Shown: piece after piece, positions 1-5,008 of the stretch
Layout of the letters: each line of letters starts with the position of its first letter
Numbering within the stretch: position 1 is the first letter of the stretch
Origin: Pseudomonadota bacterium
GTDB taxonomy: Bacteria > Pseudomonadota > Gammaproteobacteria > Xanthomonadales > Rhodanobacteraceae
Assembly (NCBI GenBank): GCA_021798675.1
Contig: JAJZGE010000202.1
Location: 1-5,008, forward strand
Direction of reading: 5' to 3'
DNA length: 5,008 nt
Notes under the pieces: model-generated
Told to the model about the DNA's origin: nothing
The model's input: the letters and a program-made list of their open reading frames with translations, nothing else
Database searches by the model: none
Position numbers and translations under genes: made by a program

Positions 1-29
1 ACCGCCGCGGCGCGTTCACAGGCCTTGTT

Positions 30-35
30 GAGGAA
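30..35 (+). promoter_or_regulatory. Ribosome binding site of tsf; upstream spacer 1-40
   Basis: GAGGAA lies 5 bases before the ATG at 41 and is a strong Shine-Dalgarno match, which fixes the tsf start. The preceding bases hold no gene end that I can recognise. In related genomes rpsB (ribosomal protein S2) lies just upstream of tsf, so this is probably the rpsB-tsf spacer. Positions 3-12 form a self-complementary CGCCGCGGCG that could be the remnant of a hairpin, but the window starts too close to judge. Confidence 0.85.
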
Positions 36-40
36 TACCG

Positions 41-922
41 ATGAGCAATATTTCCGCCCAACTGGTGAAGGAACTGCGCGAGCGTTCAGGCGCCGGCATG
101 ATGGAATGCAAGAAGGCGCTGGTCGAAAACGACGGCAACATTGACGTCGCGATGGAGTGGCTGCGCAAGTCCGGCTTGGCCAAGGCCGACAAGAAGGCCA
201 GCCGCGTCGCTGCCGAAGGCCGCATCGTCGCCGCCCAGGGCGCCGGCAACGCGGTGCTGGTCGAGATCAACTGCGAGACCGACTTCGTCGCCAAGGATGC
301 CAGCTTCCTGAAGTTCACCAATACCGTCGCCGACGTCGCGCTGAGCTCCGGGGCGGCCGACATCGACGCGTTGAAGGCCGCCGCCTATCCGGGCGCCAGC
401 AATGTCGGCGAGGCAGCCAAGGCGCTGATCGCCACCATCGGCGAGAAGATCGACGTGCGCCGGATGGCCCGCGTCAGTCATGACGGCGTGATCGGCAGCT
501 ACATCCACGGTGGCCGCATCGGCGTGCTGGTTTCGCTCAAGGGTGGCTCCGAGGAGCTGGCCAAGGGCGTGGCGATGCACGTGGCCGCAATGAACCCCGC
601 CTACGTCCGCGCCGAGGACGTCCCGGCCGACTTCCTGGCCAAGGAAAAGGACATCGCACTGAGCCAGATGTCCGACAAGGAAAAGGCCAAGCCAGCCGAA
701 ATCCTCGAGAAGATCGTGGGCGGCAAGGTCAACAAGATCATTTCCGAGGTGACCCTGCTCGGCCAGCCCTACGTGCTGGACACCAACGTGAGCGTGGGCG
801 ACGCGCTGAAGAAGGAAGGCGCCGACGTGATCACGGTGGTGCGCCTGGCCGTCGGCGAAGGCATCGAGAAGGTGGAAGAGGACTTCCACGCCGAAGTGAT
901 GAAGCAGGCCGGCCTGGCATAA
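41..922 (+). CDS. tsf: Translation elongation factor Ts (EF-Ts)
   Basis: EF-Ts is the cytoplasmic guanine nucleotide exchange factor for EF-Tu: it displaces GDP so that EF-Tu can be reloaded with GTP and aminoacyl-tRNA. The 293-residue product has the usual proteobacterial length. The N-terminal UBA-like module is visible as [20 protein letters not shown] (residues 8-27). The EF-Tu-contacting TDFV motif is at 80-83, inside [12 protein letters not shown]. The core region carries HGGRIGVLV (around 156-164), and the C-terminal helical module carries [12 protein letters not shown] near the end. Residue 16 is Ser where many family members have Thr (RTGAGMM), a conservative change. The ATG at 41 is chosen because of the GAGGAA 5 bases upstream and because the protein begins at the family's normal N-terminus. 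An intrinsic terminator follows the TAA by 23 bases, so tsf probably ends its own transcript, presumably shared with an upstream rpsB. Confidence 0.98.
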   Translation: MSNISAQLVKELRERSGAGMMECKKALVENDGNIDVAMEWLRKSGLAKADKKASRVAAEGRIVAAQGAGNAVLVEINCETDFVAKDASFLKFTNTVADVALSSGAADIDALKAAAYPGASNVGEAAKALIATIGEKIDVRRMARVSHDGVIGSYIHGGRIGVLVSLKGGSEELAKGVAMHVAAMNPAYVRAEDVPADFLAKEKDIALSQMSDKEKAKPAEILEKIVGGKVNKIISEVTLLGQPYVLDTNVSVGDALKKEGADVITVVRLAVGEGIEKVEEDFHAEVMKQAGLA

Positions 923-945
923 GCGTCATGCCGCGTCGCGTCGCG

Positions 946-973
946 AAAAGCCGCGGGTGACCGCGGCTTTTTT
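946..973 (+). terminator. Rho-independent terminator after tsf
   Basis: AAAAGCCGCGG (946-956) and CCGCGGCTTTT (961-971) are perfect reverse complements, giving an 11-bp stem with a GTGA loop (957-960, a GNRA-type tetraloop). The 3' side runs into six T residues (968-973). The GC core followed by a U-tract is the classic intrinsic terminator form. The A-run on the 5' arm also gives four T residues on the other strand, so weak bidirectional activity is possible, although no convergent gene is present. The terminator separates tsf from pyrH transcriptionally, at least in part. Confidence 0.93.
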
Positions 974-1032
974 GTGCCGCGCAGCGCCGCCGCGGTTGCC
1001 GGACAGGCACCCCTGCCACTTGAGCCAGCAGC

Positions 1033-1038
1033 TACAAT
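1033..1038 (+). promoter_or_regulatory. Candidate -10 element of a pyrH promoter
   Basis: TACAAT, within GCTACAATGC, matches the sigma-70 -10 consensus at five of six positions and lies 34 bases before the pyrH ATG, downstream of the tsf terminator. No convincing -35 box is found at a 16-18 base spacing (that region reads CCCCTGCC). The promoter would therefore be weak, activator-dependent or misassigned. A separate promoter is expected here because the terminator isolates pyrH from tsf. Confidence 0.5.
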
Positions 1039-1072
1039 GCACCTGTTTTGCCCCACACAATCCGGAGATGTC

Positions 1073-1795
1073 ATGAGCGACCAGCCCCAGTTCCGCCGCA
1101 TTATGCTGAAGCTCTCCGGCGAGGCGCTGATGGGCGAGGCCGACTACGGCATCGACCCGAAGATGATCGGCCGGCTGGCCGAGGAGATCATCGAGGTGCA
1201 GCGCGCCGGCATCCAGATCGGTGTGGTGATCGGCGGGGGCAATATCTTTCGCGGCGCCGGCCTGGCCGCGGCCGGCATGGATCGCGTCACCGGCGACCAC
1301 ATGGGCATGCTGGCCACCGTGATGAACGCGCTGGCGATGCAGGACGCGATCGAGAAGCGTGGCGGTTTCGCTCGCGTGATGAGTGCGATCCAGATCCACG
1401 ACGTGGCCGAGGACTTCATTCGCCGCCGCGCCATCCGGCACATCGAGAAGGGCCGCATCGTGCTGTTCGCCGCGGGCATCGGCAACCCGTTCTTCACCAC
1501 CGACTCGGCTGCCGCCTTGCGCGCCGTCGAGGTTGGCGCCGACATCCTGCTGAAGGCGACCAAGGTGGATGGCATCTACACTTCCGATCCGACCAAGAAC
1601 AGCAGCGCGACCCGCTACGAGCGGCTGACCTACGACGAGGTCATCGAACGCAAGCTGGCGGTGATGGACACGGCCGCAATCGCCTTGTGCCGCGACGACC
1701 GCATGCCGATGCGCATCTACGACATGACCGTGCCGGGCAATCTGATGCGGATCATGCGCGGCGAGCCGATCGGTACGCTGGTCTGCGCCGACTGA
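1073..1795 (+). CDS. pyrH: Uridylate kinase (UMP kinase)
   Basis: PyrH phosphorylates UMP to UDP with ATP in the cytoplasm. This is the step feeding UTP, CTP, UDP-sugars and nucleic acid synthesis. It belongs to the amino-acid-kinase fold family, is normally hexameric, and is allosterically controlled by GTP and UTP in characterised proteobacterial enzymes. The 240-residue product matches the family length (E. coli 241). Visible motifs are the N-terminal KLSGEAL (13-19), the glycine-rich [10 protein letters not shown] (54-63), [12 protein letters not shown] (74-85), [11 protein letters not shown] (137-147) and [13 protein letters not shown] (161-173). The ATG at 1073 is preceded by GGAGA (1064-1068) and gives the conserved N-terminus. 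A longer frame open from GTG 974 would add 33 residues with no family support, starting directly at the foot of the tsf terminator. The TGA stop lies inside the -35 region of the frr promoter. Confidence 0.98.
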   Translation: MSDQPQFRRIMLKLSGEALMGEADYGIDPKMIGRLAEEIIEVQRAGIQIGVVIGGGNIFRGAGLAAAGMDRVTGDHMGMLATVMNALAMQDAIEKRGGFARVMSAIQIHDVAEDFIRRRAIRHIEKGRIVLFAAGIGNPFFTTDSAAALRAVEVGADILLKATKVDGIYTSDPTKNSSATRYERLTYDEVIERKLAVMDTAAIALCRDDRMPMRIYDMTVPGNLMRIMRGEPIGTLVCAD

Positions 1796-1819
1796 CACCC
1801 CGGCCCCCGCTGCTATAAT
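1792..1819 (+). promoter_or_regulatory. Sigma-70 promoter of frr (extended -10)
   Basis: The -35 candidate CTGACA (1792-1797) matches TTGACA at five of six positions. A 16-base spacer leads to a perfect TATAAT (1814-1819), preceded by TGC (1811-1813), the extended -10 TGn motif. Transcription would start near 1826, giving a 5' leader of about 26 bases before the frr ATG. The -35 box overlaps the pyrH stop codon (TGA 1793-1795). This is the best promoter-like sequence in the window and probably drives frr and the genes behind it. Confidence 0.82.
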
Positions 1820-1851
1820 CGCCGGCCAGCCAGATCTCCGGGAAAAGCCAC

Positions 1852-2409
1852 ATGCTCAATGACATCAAGCAGGATGCCCAGACCCGCATGGGCAAGAGCA
1901 TCGACTCGCTCAAACACGACCTTACCCGCCTGCGCACCGGCCGCGCCAGCACCGCGCTGGTGGACAACATCAAGGTTTCCTACTACGGCGCCGACATGCC
2001 GCTGACCCAGGTCGCCTCGGTGTCGCTGGCCGATGCGCGCACCATCATCATCACGCCGTGGGAAAAACCCATGGTGGCGACGATCGAGAAGGCCCTGCTG
2101 GCCTCCGACCTGGGCATCACGCCGACCACCGCCGGCACCGTGATCCGCCTCAACATGCCGCCACTGACCGAGGAGCGTCGGCGCGAGCTGGCCAGGCACG
2201 TGGGACACGAAGGCGAAAACGCCAAGATCGCGATCCGCAACGTGCGCCGCGACGCCCTTCAGCAGGTCAAGGATCTGCTGAAGGAAAAGCTGATCACCGA
2301 AGACGACGAGCGCCGGGCCGACGACGAGATCCAGAAGCTCACCGATCGCTTCGTCAAGGATGTCGATGCGGTGGTCAAGCACAAGGAAGACGAGTTGATG
2401 GCGCTGTGA
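1852..2409 (+). CDS. frr: Ribosome recycling factor (RRF)
   Basis: RRF acts with EF-G in the cytoplasm to split the post-termination 70S complex so that ribosomes can start another round. The 185-residue product is the same length as the E. coli protein. It shows the two-domain family pattern: the first helix of the three-helix bundle carries LRTGRAS (27-33), the beta-rich domain spans roughly 35-105 with YYG (44-46), PPLTEERR is at 103-110, and the long C-terminal helices carry NVRRD (130-134). Arg132, known to be important in E. coli RRF, is present. The ending KHKEDELMAL is also typical. The ATG at 1852 has GGGA at 1840-1843, 8 bases upstream. The gene has its own promoter overlapping the end of pyrH. 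The TGA is followed after only two bases by the ATG of a short open frame that leads to uppS. Confidence 0.98.
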   Translation: MLNDIKQDAQTRMGKSIDSLKHDLTRLRTGRASTALVDNIKVSYYGADMPLTQVASVSLADARTIIITPWEKPMVATIEKALLASDLGITPTTAGTVIRLNMPPLTEERRRELARHVGHEGENAKIAIRNVRRDALQQVKDLLKEKLITEDDERRADDEIQKLTDRFVKDVDAVVKHKEDELMAL

Positions 2410-2411
2410 GC

Positions 2412-2519
2412 ATGACGCCGTCAGGCGCGCCCGCCGCGCATCGATCCGCGACGCCCGGCGCGGCTGACCCGCATGTCCCGCCCGCACGGCGTCACCCGCG
2501 AAACGTCGAGCCCGAATGA
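2412..2519 (+). other. Short open frame (35 codons) bridging frr and uppS, possible leader peptide
   Basis: An ATG two bases after the frr stop (TGA GC ATG) opens a 35-codon frame ending in a TGA that overlaps the uppS start as ATGA (2516-2519). The predicted peptide is rich in Pro, Ala and Arg (it contains VPPARRHP) and resembles no family I know. It has no Shine-Dalgarno sequence of its own, so translation would need ribosomes reinitiating after frr. Its third-position G/C bias (26 of 35 codons) is weaker than that of the flanking genes, which argues against selection on the peptide itself. In GC-rich DNA a frame this short is often open by chance. It may matter as a coupling device rather than as a protein. 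Confidence 0.2.
2413..2494 (+). repeat. Nested inverted repeats in the frr-uppS gap
   Basis: TGACGCCGT (2413-2421) and ACGGCGTCA (2486-2494) are perfect 9-bp complements enclosing 64 bases. Inside them, GCCGCGC (2433-2439) and GCGCGGC (2458-2464) form a second perfect 7-bp pair. A transcript could fold into a two-tier hairpin covering most of the 106-base gap and ending about 21 bases before the uppS ATG. No T-run follows, so it is not an intrinsic terminator. It could protect mRNA ends, modulate uppS translation, or be chance structure in GC-rich sequence. Confidence 0.4.
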
Positions 2520-3259
2520 CCGCCAAGCCTGATCCGGCGCTGGTTCCACGTCACGTCGCCATCGTGATGGATGGCAACGGCCGCTGGGCCAAGGCGCGCC
2601 ACCGCCCGCGCAGCTTCGGTCACAACGCCGGCCGCAAGGCGGTGCGTGAAGTGGTCGAGGCCTGCCTGCGCGAAGGGGTGCAGGCACTCACCCTGTTCGC
2701 CTTCTCCAGCGAAAACTGGCAGCGGCCGGCAGATGAGGTGGGTGCCCTGATGAGGCTGTTCGTGCGCGCGCTGGACAAGGAGGTCGACGAGCTGCATGGC
2801 CACGGCGTGCGACTGCGCTTCGTTGGCGACCTGACTGCGTTTGACGCGCCGCTGCGCCAGCGCATGCAAACCGCGATGGCGCGCACCGCCGGCAACGACA
2901 GGCTGCACGTAAGTGTGGCGGTGAACTACGGCGGTCGCTGGGACATCGTGCAGGCCTGCCGTCAGGCCGCCGCCGCGGTGGCGTGCGGCCAGTTGCGCGC
3001 CGAGCAGATCGACGAGGCGCTGCTGGCCCAGTGGATGACATTGGCCGAGCTGCCGCCGCTGGATCTGTTCATCCGCACCGGCGGCGAATGCCGCATGAGC
3101 AACTTCCTGCTGTGGCAGGCTGCCTACGCCGAGCTGTACTTTACTGACACCTTGTGGCCCGATTTCGACCAGGCCTGCCTGCGCCGGGCCATCGAAGACT
3201 ATGCCCGCCGCGAGCGCCGTTACGGCCGCACCGGCGAGCAGGTCGCCACCGCCTCCTAG
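2516..3259 (+). CDS. uppS: Undecaprenyl diphosphate synthase (cis-prenyltransferase)
   Basis: UppS adds eight isopentenyl units to farnesyl diphosphate in cis to make C55 undecaprenyl diphosphate, the precursor of the lipid carrier for peptidoglycan and surface polysaccharides. The 247-residue product fits the family (E. coli 253). The catalytic MDGNGRWA is at 18-25, with Asp19 equivalent to E. coli Asp26. GHNAG is at 35-39 (His36 equivalent to His43) and FSSENW at 63-68. RTGGE is at 187-191, followed by Arg193 and Ser195, which bind the IPP diphosphate. YAELYFTD carries Glu206, equivalent to the metal-binding Glu213. Cys192 sits where E. coli has His and other members have Gln or Glu, so the site is variable. 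The ATG at 2516 is the only start available, because an in-frame TGA lies at 2465-2467 with no start codon between. There is no clear Shine-Dalgarno sequence, which is odd for an essential gene. Confidence 0.97.
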   Translation: MTAKPDPALVPRHVAIVMDGNGRWAKARHRPRSFGHNAGRKAVREVVEACLREGVQALTLFAFSSENWQRPADEVGALMRLFVRALDKEVDELHGHGVRLRFVGDLTAFDAPLRQRMQTAMARTAGNDRLHVSVAVNYGGRWDIVQACRQAAAAVACGQLRAEQIDEALLAQWMTLAELPPLDLFIRTGGECRMSNFLLWQAAYAELYFTDTLWPDFDQACLRRAIEDYARRERRYGRTGEQVATAS

Positions 3260-3262
3260 GGA
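3258..3262 (+). promoter_or_regulatory. Ribosome binding site of cdsA overlapping the uppS stop
   Basis: AGGGA begins inside the uppS TAG stop codon (3257-3259) and ends 5 bases before the cdsA ATG at 3268. The overlap places the terminating ribosome of uppS on the initiation region of cdsA, an arrangement that favours translational coupling. It also decides the cdsA start against the longer frame open from GTG 3154. Confidence 0.8.
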
Positions 3263-3267
3263 TTCCG

Positions 3268-4086
3268 ATGCTTTTCCAGCGTACCCTCACCGCCCTGGTG
3301 CTTGCGCCGCTGGTGATCCTGCTCATCCTGCTGTCATCGACCGCGGTGTTTGCGCTGATCGCCGCGGCTGCCTTCATGCTCGCGCTGTGGGAGTGGCTGC
3401 AGCTCAGCGGACTGCAGCAGGTCGCGTGGCGCGCCGCCTGGCTGCTGCTGGCGGCGCTGCTGTTCGGGGGGCTGTGGTGGCTGCGCGCCAGCGCCTGGAC
3501 GCCGCTGCTGCTGCTCGCCGGTGTGGCATGGTGGCTGCTGGCCTGCGTGTGGTTGCGGCACTTCGCGTTCGCGGCAGCACCAACCCGCGAGAACCTGGCG
3601 CTGAAGCTGCTGGCCGGGCTATTCGTGGTGCTCCCGGCATGGGGCGCGCTGGTGAGCATCCATGGCAGCCACGCGAACGGCCACTGGTGGACCCTGCTGG
3701 CACTGGTGATCGTGTGGGTCGCCGATATCGGAGCCTATTTCAGCGGGCGCAGCTTCGGCGGACGCAAGCTGGCGCCACAGATCAGCCCGGGCAAGACCTG
3801 GGCCGGCGCCTACGGCGCGCTGGTTGCCGGCATGCTGGTAACCCTGCTCGGCGGCTGGCTGCTCGGCGTGCGCGGCAGCCAGCTGCTGGCGCTGGGGCTG
3901 CTGGCGGCCGTCACCGTGAGCGCCTCGATCGTCGGCGACCTGTTCGAGAGCCTGATGAAACGGCACGCGCAGGTGAAGGATTCCGGCACCCTGGTGCCCG
4001 GCCATGGCGGCCTGCTGGATCGGCTGGACAGCGTGTTCGCCGCCCTGCCGGTATTCGCCACCGGCCTGCTGCTGCTGCGGCTCTGA
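3268..4086 (+). CDS. cdsA: Phosphatidate cytidylyltransferase (CDP-diglyceride synthase)
   Basis: CdsA is an inner-membrane enzyme that joins CTP and phosphatidic acid into CDP-diacylglycerol plus pyrophosphate, the branch point for phosphatidylethanolamine, phosphatidylglycerol and cardiolipin. The 272-residue product is strongly hydrophobic, with about eight or nine membrane segments (roughly 7-24, 26-43, 54-71, 78-96, 112-130, 139-157, 181-200, 205-222 and 255-270). The conserved [15 protein letters not shown] (151-165) is followed by SPGKTW (173-178). The family signature near the C-terminus spans 228-254 and includes KR (231-232), KDSG (237-240), PGHGG (244-248) and DRLD (251-254). The ATG at 3268 follows AGGGA and gives a normal N-terminus. 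The frame is open further upstream to GTG 3154, but that part lies inside uppS and is Arg/Pro-rich. Leu is encoded almost wholly by CTG, giving several short tandem CTG runs (for example 4066-4077). dxr starts one base after the stop. Confidence 0.97.
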   Translation: MLFQRTLTALVLAPLVILLILLSSTAVFALIAAAAFMLALWEWLQLSGLQQVAWRAAWLLLAALLFGGLWWLRASAWTPLLLLAGVAWWLLACVWLRHFAFAAAPTRENLALKLLAGLFVVLPAWGALVSIHGSHANGHWWTLLALVIVWVADIGAYFSGRSFGGRKLAPQISPGKTWAGAYGALVAGMLVTLLGGWLLGVRGSQLLALGLLAAVTVSASIVGDLFESLMKRHAQVKDSGTLVPGHGGLLDRLDSVFAALPVFATGLLLLRL

Positions 4087-4087
4087 G

Positions 4088-5008
4088 ATGACCGCCCTCG
4101 CCATCAGGAACGTCGCCGTGCTGGGTGCCACCGGGTCGATCGGCGGCAACACGCTCGACGTCATCGCGCGCCACCCGCAGCGTTTTCGCGCCAGCGTGCT
4201 GACCGCGCATCGCCAGGTCGAGGCGCTAGTCGCGTTGTGCGTGCAGCATCGGCCGGCGCTGGCGGTGATCGCGGATCCGGCGCTGGAAGCCGAGCTGGCG
4301 CGCCGTCTGGCCGCGGCCGGCGTGCGCTGCGACCTCGCCAGCGGTCCGGCGGCGATCGCCGCTGCCGCCGCCAGCAGCTTGTGCGATACGGTGGTGGCGG
4401 CGATCGTCGGCGCCGCCGGGCTGGCGTCCACGCTGGCCGCCGCGCGTGCCGGCAAGCGCCTGCTGCTGGCCAACAAGGAGTCGATCGTGATGGCCGGCCC
4501 GCTGCTGCTCGAAGCGGTGGCCGCCGGCGGCGGCGCGCTGATTCCGGTCGATTCACAGCACAACGCACTGTTCCAGTGCCTGCCCGGCGGCCGGCCGCCA
4601 CTGCAGCGCAGCGGCGTGCGCCGGCTGATCCTGACCGCCTCGGGCGGCCCGTTCCGCGGGCAGACCCGCGCCCAGCTGGCCCACGTCACGCCGGCGCAGG
4701 CGTGCAAGCATCCGAACTGGGTGATGGGCCGCAAGATCTCGGTCGATTCGGCCACGCTGATGAACAAGGGTCTGGAGGTGATCGAGGCGCATCACCTGTT
4801 CGCCGCGCCGGCCGACGCGATCGAGGTGCTGGTGCATCCGCAAAGCCTGGTGCATTCGCTGGTGGAATATGTCGACGGCTCGGTGCTGGCCCAGCTGGGC
4901 AACCCGGACATGCGCACGGCAATCGCGCACGCGCTGGCGTGGCCGGAGCGGGTCGATGCCGGGGTGGCGCCGCTGGATCTGGCCGCATGCGCACCGCTGG
5001 CGTTCGAG
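4088..5008 (+). CDS. dxr: 1-deoxy-D-xylulose 5-phosphate reductoisomerase, 3' end outside window
   Basis: Dxr converts DXP to 2-C-methyl-D-erythritol 4-phosphate with NADPH and a divalent metal, the committed step of the MEP isoprenoid pathway and the target of fosmidomycin. The window contains 307 codons of an expected ~395-400, with no stop reached. The NADPH-binding LGATGSIG (12-19) and ANKES (128-132) are intact, as are SGGPFR (185-190), His208 (E. coli His209) and [13 protein letters not shown] (218-230), which holds the equivalents of Ser222, Asn227, Lys228 and Glu231. The metal-site motif usually written DSEHNA reads DSQHNA here (155-160): Gln157, codon CAG 4556-4558, replaces the ligand equivalent to E. 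coli Glu152. The loop after this motif is six residues shorter than in E. coli. The start is the ATG one base after the cdsA TGA. There is no good Shine-Dalgarno sequence, so translation is probably coupled to cdsA. The product should supply the isopentenyl diphosphate used by UppS. Confidence 0.96.
   Translation, partial: MTALAIRNVAVLGATGSIGGNTLDVIARHPQRFRASVLTAHRQVEALVALCVQHRPALAVIADPALEAELARRLAAAGVRCDLASGPAAIAAAAASSLCDTVVAAIVGAAGLASTLAAARAGKRLLLANKESIVMAGPLLLEAVAAGGGALIPVDSQHNALFQCLPGGRPPLQRSGVRRLILTASGGPFRGQTRAQLAHVTPAQACKHPNWVMGRKISVDSATLMNKGLEVIEAHHLFAAPADAIEVLVHPQSLVHSLVEYVDGSVLAQLGNPDMRTAIAHALAWPERVDAGVAPLDLAACAPLAFE

Noticed and set aside
86..889. Long minus-strand open frame of 267 codons opposite tsf
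   Set aside because: It lies wholly inside a certain gene, its peptide is His/Asp/Gly-rich without a recognisable fold, and its openness follows from the G/C third-position bias of tsf.
1006..1017. Small hairpin GGCA-CCCC-TGCC in the pyrH leader
   Set aside because: A 4-bp stem is too short to distinguish from chance in this composition.
974..1072. Extended pyrH N-terminus from GTG 974
   Set aside because: The start sits in the foot of the terminator, the extra 33 residues have no family counterpart, and the ATG at 1073 has a good Shine-Dalgarno sequence and the conserved N-terminus.
926..1798. Minus-strand open frame of 290 codons opposite pyrH
   Set aside because: It covers pyrH, runs through the terminator and leader, and its His/Ala/Asp-rich peptide matches nothing recognisable.
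2058..2411. Upstream part of an open frame running through frr into the frr-uppS gap
   Set aside because: It is an out-of-frame shadow of frr with an Arg/Gly/Asp-rich peptide. Only the part after the frr stop (2412-2519) was kept as a possible leader.
3154..3267. Extended cdsA N-terminus from GTG 3154
   Set aside because: The extension lies inside the uppS C-terminus in another frame, is Arg/Pro-rich rather than membrane-like, and the ATG at 3268 has AGGGA at the proper distance.
4066..4077. Tandem CTG triplets at the end of cdsA and elsewhere in the gene
   Set aside because: They encode Leu runs in membrane segments with the preferred Leu codon. They are short and need no special explanation such as phase variation.
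3619..4767. Minus-strand open frame of 382 codons opposite cdsA and dxr
   Set aside because: It spans two well-supported genes on the + strand and has an Ala/Ser/Arg/Pro-rich low-information composition, as expected for an antisense shadow in GC-rich DNA.

Overview
The window is a stretch of core bacterial housekeeping genes, all on the + strand, in the order tsf - pyrH - frr - uppS - cdsA - dxr (dxr is cut by the window end). Base composition is GC-rich with strongly G/C-biased third codon positions. The gene order is a widespread proteobacterial one. From remembered family sequences, the EF-Ts C-terminus (EVMKQAGLA), the UMP kinase and the ribosome recycling factor look most like Xanthomonadales, so a Rhodanobacter/Dyella/Luteibacter-type gammaproteobacterium is the best guess. 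Placement below order level is not supported by anything I can compute here.

Layout: positions 1-40 are the upstream spacer with the tsf ribosome binding site. tsf (41-922) is followed by a perfect 11-bp intrinsic terminator (946-973), then a pyrH leader with a TACAAT -10 candidate. pyrH (1073-1795) ends inside a strong promoter (CTGACA, 16 bp, TGC-TATAAT) that drives frr (1852-2409). A 106-base gap follows frr. It holds no recognised gene but has a 35-codon open frame linking the frr stop to the uppS start, and nested inverted repeats. uppS (2516-3259), cdsA (3268-4086) and dxr (from 4088) are packed 8 and 1 bases apart and look translationally coupled.

How the genes work together: EF-Ts and RRF serve translation elongation and ribosome recycling. 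PyrH makes UDP, which feeds UTP, CTP and UDP-sugars. Dxr commits carbon to the MEP pathway for isopentenyl diphosphate, UppS polymerises that into the C55 lipid carrier for cell wall synthesis, and CdsA uses CTP to make CDP-diacylglycerol for phospholipids. The unit thus couples protein synthesis capacity to envelope building.

No mobile element, CRISPR array, RNA gene or undescribed multi-gene system is visible. Two points deserve a second look. The first is a Glu-to-Gln change at a metal-ligand position of Dxr (codon 4556-4558). The second is the unusual frr-uppS junction, where uppS lacks a Shine-Dalgarno sequence and may be reached by ribosomes reinitiating after the frr stop.
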